Origin: Methylorubrum extorquens
GTDB taxonomy: Bacteria > Pseudomonadota > Alphaproteobacteria > Rhizobiales > Beijerinckiaceae
NCBI GenBank assembly: GCA_019695455.1
Contig: JAEUAC010000416.1
Span: 1-7,565 of the forward strand
DNA: 7,565 bases
Direction: 5' to 3'
The position numbers were made by a program, and so were the translations under genes. The notes below the pieces were generated by a model. It saw only the letters and a program-made list of their open reading frames with translations, was not told the origin of the DNA and searched no databases. Shown here piece by piece: positions 4,912-7,565 of the stretch; within the stretch, counting starts at the first letter, position 1; the number at the start of each line of letters is the position of its first letter.

Positions 4912-6222
4912 CTAGCCGCGCGAGGCGAGCCACGCCTCGACGCGCGCGATCAGGGCGTCGCGCACGCCCTCGTGCTCCACGAACTCCAGCGCCTGCCCCA
5001 GGAAGGCCTGCAGGAGCAGGCTCTCGGCCTCGGGCTGCGGCAGCCCGCGGCTCTTCAGGTAGAACAGGAGGTCCTCGTCGAGCGCCCCGCAGGTCGCGCC
5101 GTGGCCGCAGACCACGTCGTCGGCGAAGATCTCGAGCTCGGGCTTGTTGTTCATCGTCGCCCCCTCCGAGAGGAGGAGCGCGTCCGACTTCATGCCGCCG
5201 TCGGTCTTCTGCGCGTGCGGCCGCACGATGATCTTGCCCTGGAAGACGCCGGTCGCGTCGCCGTCCAGCACGGTCTTGTGCATCTCGCGGCTGGTGCAGT
5301 GCGGCACGGCGTGGTCGACGACGAGCGTCGTGTCCGCGTGCTGCCTGCCGCCCAGCAGGTTGGCGCCGTCGATCCGGCCGGTCGTGTTCTCGCCCGAGAA
5401 CTGGACGTAGACCTGGTGGCGCGACAGCGTTGTGCCCGTGACCATGTTGAGCGACGCGAAGGTGACGTCCGCGCCGAGCTTCGCCGTCAGCGTCGAGAGC
5501 GCGACGGCGTCGCGGCCCTCCGCGTTGAGGCGCACGTGCTGCACCGTGGCGCCGTCGCCCACCACCATCTCGACCACGCCGTTCGTCTGGTAGGCGAGGC
5601 CGTCCGGCCCCTCGTGGCTCTCGAGGAGGACGAGCGAAGCGCCCGCCTCGACGACGACCAGCACGCGGGTCGCGGTCGCGAAGGTCGCGAGCCCCGTGTT
5701 GACGAAGCGCAGGTGGACCGGCTGCGCGACGGCCACGCCGGCCGGCACGTGGATCACGGCGCCGTCCGCCATGAAGGCCGTGTTCAGCTCGTAGACCGGG
5801 TTCAGGCGGGCGAGCTCGACCGCGCCGAGCTGGGCGAGGAGCGGGTGCCCCTCCGCGAGCGCCGCGTTCAGGGGCACGACCTCGATGCCGGCCGGCATGG
5901 CGCCGGTCTCCGTCAGCTCGGTCGCGACGTGGCCGTTCGCGATGGTGAGGTGGGCCGCGCCGACATCCGTGAACGCGCGCCCGTAGTTGAACGCCATCGC
6001 GAGATCGGCCGGGCCCGGCCGCTCGGCGAAGGGCGGCGCCTCGCGGAGCAGCGCCCGCAGGTCGGTGTACTTGAACTCCTCGACCCGCCGGTGCGGCAGG
6101 CCGCGCTCGGCGAAGCCCGCCAGCGCGCCTTCGCGCACGGCGACGTCGCCGGGCAACGAGCCCTTCAGGCGGTCGAAGAGGGCGGCGAGGCCGGTCTCGG
6201 CCGGCGTGCGATCGGCCGCCAT
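4912..6222 (-). CDS. sufD: Fe-S cluster assembly protein SufD
   Basis: SufD is the SufB paralogue that pairs with it on two SufC ATPases to form the SufBC2D scaffold for new Fe-S clusters in the cytosol. The 436 residues fit the family. The N-terminal helical part contains RRVEEFKYTDLRALL (45-59), the usual landmark for SufB/SufD N-domains. A long right-handed beta-helix core follows (about 110-365). The C-terminal SufC-binding region contains GRIDGANLLGGRQHADTTLVVDH (282-304), PELEIFADDVVCGHGATCG (361-379) and the helical end. His374 in CGHGAT corresponds to the histidine linked to cluster formation in E. coli SufD. Only two bases lie between the sufC stop and this ATG, which points to translational coupling. 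GAGG within the end of sufC, ten bases upstream, can serve as the ribosome binding site. A hairpin begins five bases after the stop. Confidence 0.96.
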   Translation of the reverse strand: MAADRTPAETGLAALFDRLKGSLPGDVAVREGALAGFAERGLPHRRVEEFKYTDLRALLREAPPFAERPGPADLAMAFNYGRAFTDVGAAHLTIANGHVATELTETGAMPAGIEVVPLNAALAEGHPLLAQLGAVELARLNPVYELNTAFMADGAVIHVPAGVAVAQPVHLRFVNTGLATFATATRVLVVVEAGASLVLLESHEGPDGLAYQTNGVVEMVVGDGATVQHVRLNAEGRDAVALSTLTAKLGADVTFASLNMVTGTTLSRHQVYVQFSGENTTGRIDGANLLGGRQHADTTLVVDHAVPHCTSREMHKTVLDGDATGVFQGKIIVRPHAQKTDGGMKSDALLLSEGATMNNKPELEIFADDVVCGHGATCGALDEDLLFYLKSRGLPQPEAESLLLQAFLGQALEFVEHEGVRDALIARVEAWLASRG

Positions 6223-6224
6223 GG

Positions 6225-6983
6225 TCAGGCCGCCTCGGTGGCGGGCCCGCGGTAATCCGCGTAGCCGTTCGCCTCGAGCTCGAGCGCCAGCTCCTTGCCG
6301 CCCGTCTTCACGATGCGGCCGGCCGACATGACGTGCACGGTGTCGGGCACGATGTAGTTCAGGAGCCGCTGGTAGTGCGTGATGACGAGGAAGGCGCGCT
6401 TCTCGTCGCGCAGCTTGTTCACGCCCTCGGACACGATGCGGAGCGCGTCGATGTCGAGCCCGGAATCGGTCTCGTCGAGGATGCAGATGCGCGGCTGCAG
6501 CAGCGCCATCTGCAGGATCTCCATCCGCTTCTTCTCGCCGCCCGAGAAGCCGACGTTGAGGGCGCGCTTCAGGAAGTCGCGCTTGATCTCCAGCGTCTCG
6601 CCCGCCGCGTTCACGGACTTGATGAGCTCGGGCGTGGTCAGCTCGGGCTCGCCGCGCGCCTTGCGCTGGGCGTTCATGGCGGCCTTGAGGAACGTCATGG
6701 TGCCGACGCCCGGGATCTCCAGCGGGTACTGGAAGGCCAGGAAGATGCCGGCGGCGGCCCGCGCGTCGGCCTCCATCTCCAGCACGTTCTCGCCGTCGAG
6801 CAGGATCTCGCCGTCGAGGACCTCGTAATCCTCCTTGCCGGCGATGACGTAGGAGAGCGTCGACTTGCCGGAGCCGTTCGGCCCCATGATGTCCGCGACC
6901 TCGCCGTCCGAGACCGTGAGGTCGAGGCCGTTCAGGATGCGGTTGTCCTCGATCTGGACGACGAGGTTCTTGATTTCGAGCAT
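6225..6983 (-). CDS. sufC: SufC, ABC-type ATPase of the Fe-S scaffold
   Basis: SufC is a soluble ABC ATPase. ATP binding drives its dimerisation within SufBC2D and rearranges SufB-SufD during cluster assembly. The 252 residues are a normal length. Walker A is GPNGSGKST (34-42), the Q-loop glutamine is Gln85 in FQYP, and the signature is FSGGEKKR (146-153). Walker B is CILDETDSGLD (167-177) with catalytic Glu171, and the H-loop histidine is His203 in ITHYQRLL. The FQYPLEIPGV stretch and DETDSGLDIDAL are typical of SufC rather than of transporter ATPases. There is no membrane segment. Two AGGA sequences upstream (6987-6990 and 6993-6996) support the ATG at 6983; the farther one has the better spacing of nine bases. 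The gene lies 109 bp after sufB across two hairpins and is coupled to sufD downstream. Confidence 0.97.
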   Translation of the reverse strand: MLEIKNLVVQIEDNRILNGLDLTVSDGEVADIMGPNGSGKSTLSYVIAGKEDYEVLDGEILLDGENVLEMEADARAAAGIFLAFQYPLEIPGVGTMTFLKAAMNAQRKARGEPELTTPELIKSVNAAGETLEIKRDFLKRALNVGFSGGEKKRMEILQMALLQPRICILDETDSGLDIDALRIVSEGVNKLRDEKRAFLVITHYQRLLNYIVPDTVHVMSAGRIVKTGGKELALELEANGYADYRGPATEAA

Positions 6984-7037
6984 GGGTCCTGGTCCTGCCG
7001 CGACCCGCGGGCCGCCCTCTGGTCGTTGATGATGGCG

Positions 7038-7087
7038 CCGGTCCGCGACGGACCGGACCGGGCCGGCTGGACGGCGCCGAGGCGCCG
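7038..7087 (-). promoter_or_regulatory. Two strong stem-loops between sufB and sufC
   Basis: The 109-bp gap holds two perfect GC-rich hairpins. The first, CGGCGC/GCGCCG with a four-base loop (7072-7087), begins five bases after the sufB stop. The second, CCGGTCCG/CGGACCGG with a three-base loop (7038-7056), follows 15 bases later. Neither has a T-run. In an operon, such structures often protect the upstream message or cause partial termination, which would set SufB output apart from SufC and SufD output. The function is inferred. Confidence 0.55.
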
Positions 7088-7092
7088 CCGGA

Positions 7093-7565
7093 TCAGCCGA
7101 CGCTGCCCTCGAGCGAGATCGAGATCAGCTTCTGCGCCTCGACGGCGAACTCCATCGGGAGCTGCTGCAGCACGTCCTTGACGAAGCCGTTCACGATGAG
7201 GGCGATCGCGTCCTCCTCCGAGAGGCCCCGCTGCATGCAGTAGAACTTCTGGTCGTCGGAGATCTTCGACGTGGTCGCCTCGTGCTCGAAGATCGCCGAC
7301 GAATTGTTCGACTCGAGATAGGGCACCGTGTGGGCCCCGCACTGGTCGCCGATCAGGAGCGAGTCGCAGTTGGTGAAGTTGCGCGCGCCCTTGGCCCGGC
7401 GATGCGCCGAGACGAGGCCCCGGTAGGTGTTGTCCGAGCGGCCGGCCGCGATGCCCTTGGCGATGACCTTGGACGTCGTGTTGCGGCCGAGATGGATCAT
7501 CTTCGTGCCGGAATCGACCTGCTGCTTCCCGTTCGAGATCGCGATCGAGTAGAACTCGCCGCGCG
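7093..7565 (-). CDS. sufB: Fe-S cluster assembly protein SufB (C-terminal part)
   Basis: SufB is the scaffold subunit that receives sulfur and on which the new cluster forms. Only the last 156 complete codons or so are present. The gene runs off the window at 7565, and its open frame extends through GEFYSIAISNGKQQVDSGTKM upstream of the first ATG seen here. Family landmarks are GTKMIHLGRNT, RNFTNCDSLLIG (whose Cys corresponds to the sulfur-accepting Cys405 of E. coli SufB) and CGAHTVPYLE. FEHEATTSKISDDQKFYCMQRGLSEEDA carries the His-Glu pair equivalent to His433/Glu434, and the C-terminus VEAQKLISISLEGSVG is almost invariant in SufB. Because of the cysteine and the VEAQKL ending, this is SufB and not SufD. 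It appears to be upstream of all other suf genes here; the operon promoter lies outside the window. Confidence 0.96.
   Translation of the reverse strand, partial: RGEFYSIAISNGKQQVDSGTKMIHLGRNTTSKVIAKGIAAGRSDNTYRGLVSAHRRAKGARNFTNCDSLLIGDQCGAHTVPYLESNNSSAIFEHEATTSKISDDQKFYCMQRGLSEEDAIALIVNGFVKDVLQQLPMEFAVEAQKLISISLEGSVG

Noticed and set aside
3651..5231. 526-residue plus-strand frame opposite sufS and sufD
   Set aside because: It spans two real genes and the repeat region between them and reads as low-complexity Arg-rich sequence, so it is a high-GC shadow.
4756..6255. 499-residue plus-strand frame opposite sufD
   Set aside because: It is antisense to a complete, well-conserved SufD with no motif of its own.
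219..7565. A defence island or new phage-resistance system built around the RecQ helicase
   Set aside because: RecQ here has the normal housekeeping helicase-zinc-winged-helix-HRDC layout, and the neighbours are Fe-S assembly and nucleoid genes. No nuclease, toxin, reverse transcriptase or other effector is present.

Overview
The window is chromosomal DNA of very high GC content. It suggests an alphaproteobacterium, most likely of the Hyphomicrobiales (Methylobacteriaceae or Salinarimonadaceae type). The evidence is a SUF operon in the order sufB-sufC-sufD-sufS-(small gene)-sufT, a GapR/DUF2312 protein, a DUF3297 protein, and dispersed intergenic repeats typical of this class. The genus is inferred from protein style only and was not tested by search.

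Layout, right to left along the minus strand: the 3' part of sufB (7093-7565, running off the window), sufC (6225-6983), sufD (4912-6222), a 154-bp intergenic repeat region, sufS (3519-4757), a 76-residue coiled-coil/membrane protein (3228-3458), sufT (2777-3142) and gapR (2409-2663). A plus-strand DUF3297 gene (2129-2371) converges on gapR across a 20-bp perfect palindrome. Minus-strand recQ (219-2054) diverges from the DUF3297 gene. Positions 1-218 hold no gene. They contain tandem copies of a repeat built from three stem-loops, and the last copy ends exactly at the recQ stop codon.

The suf genes work together. SufS takes sulfur from cysteine as a persulfide. The SufB-SufC-SufD complex builds an Fe-S cluster using ATP hydrolysed by SufC. 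SufT is thought to help cluster maturation or delivery. No A-type carrier (SufA) and no sulfur-transfer partner (SufE/SufU) lie in the part of the operon seen here. The place where sufA might be expected is occupied by the small membrane protein gene before sufT and by gapR after it. RecQ and GapR both act on DNA structure but are in different transcription units.

The genes are ordinary housekeeping genes, and I found no convincing new defence or mobile system. The most interesting signals are between genes: the triple-hairpin tandem repeat beside recQ, a pair of facing repeats between sufD and sufS that overlaps the sufS ribosome binding site, two strong hairpins between sufB and sufC, and the uncharacterised membrane protein inside the suf operon.
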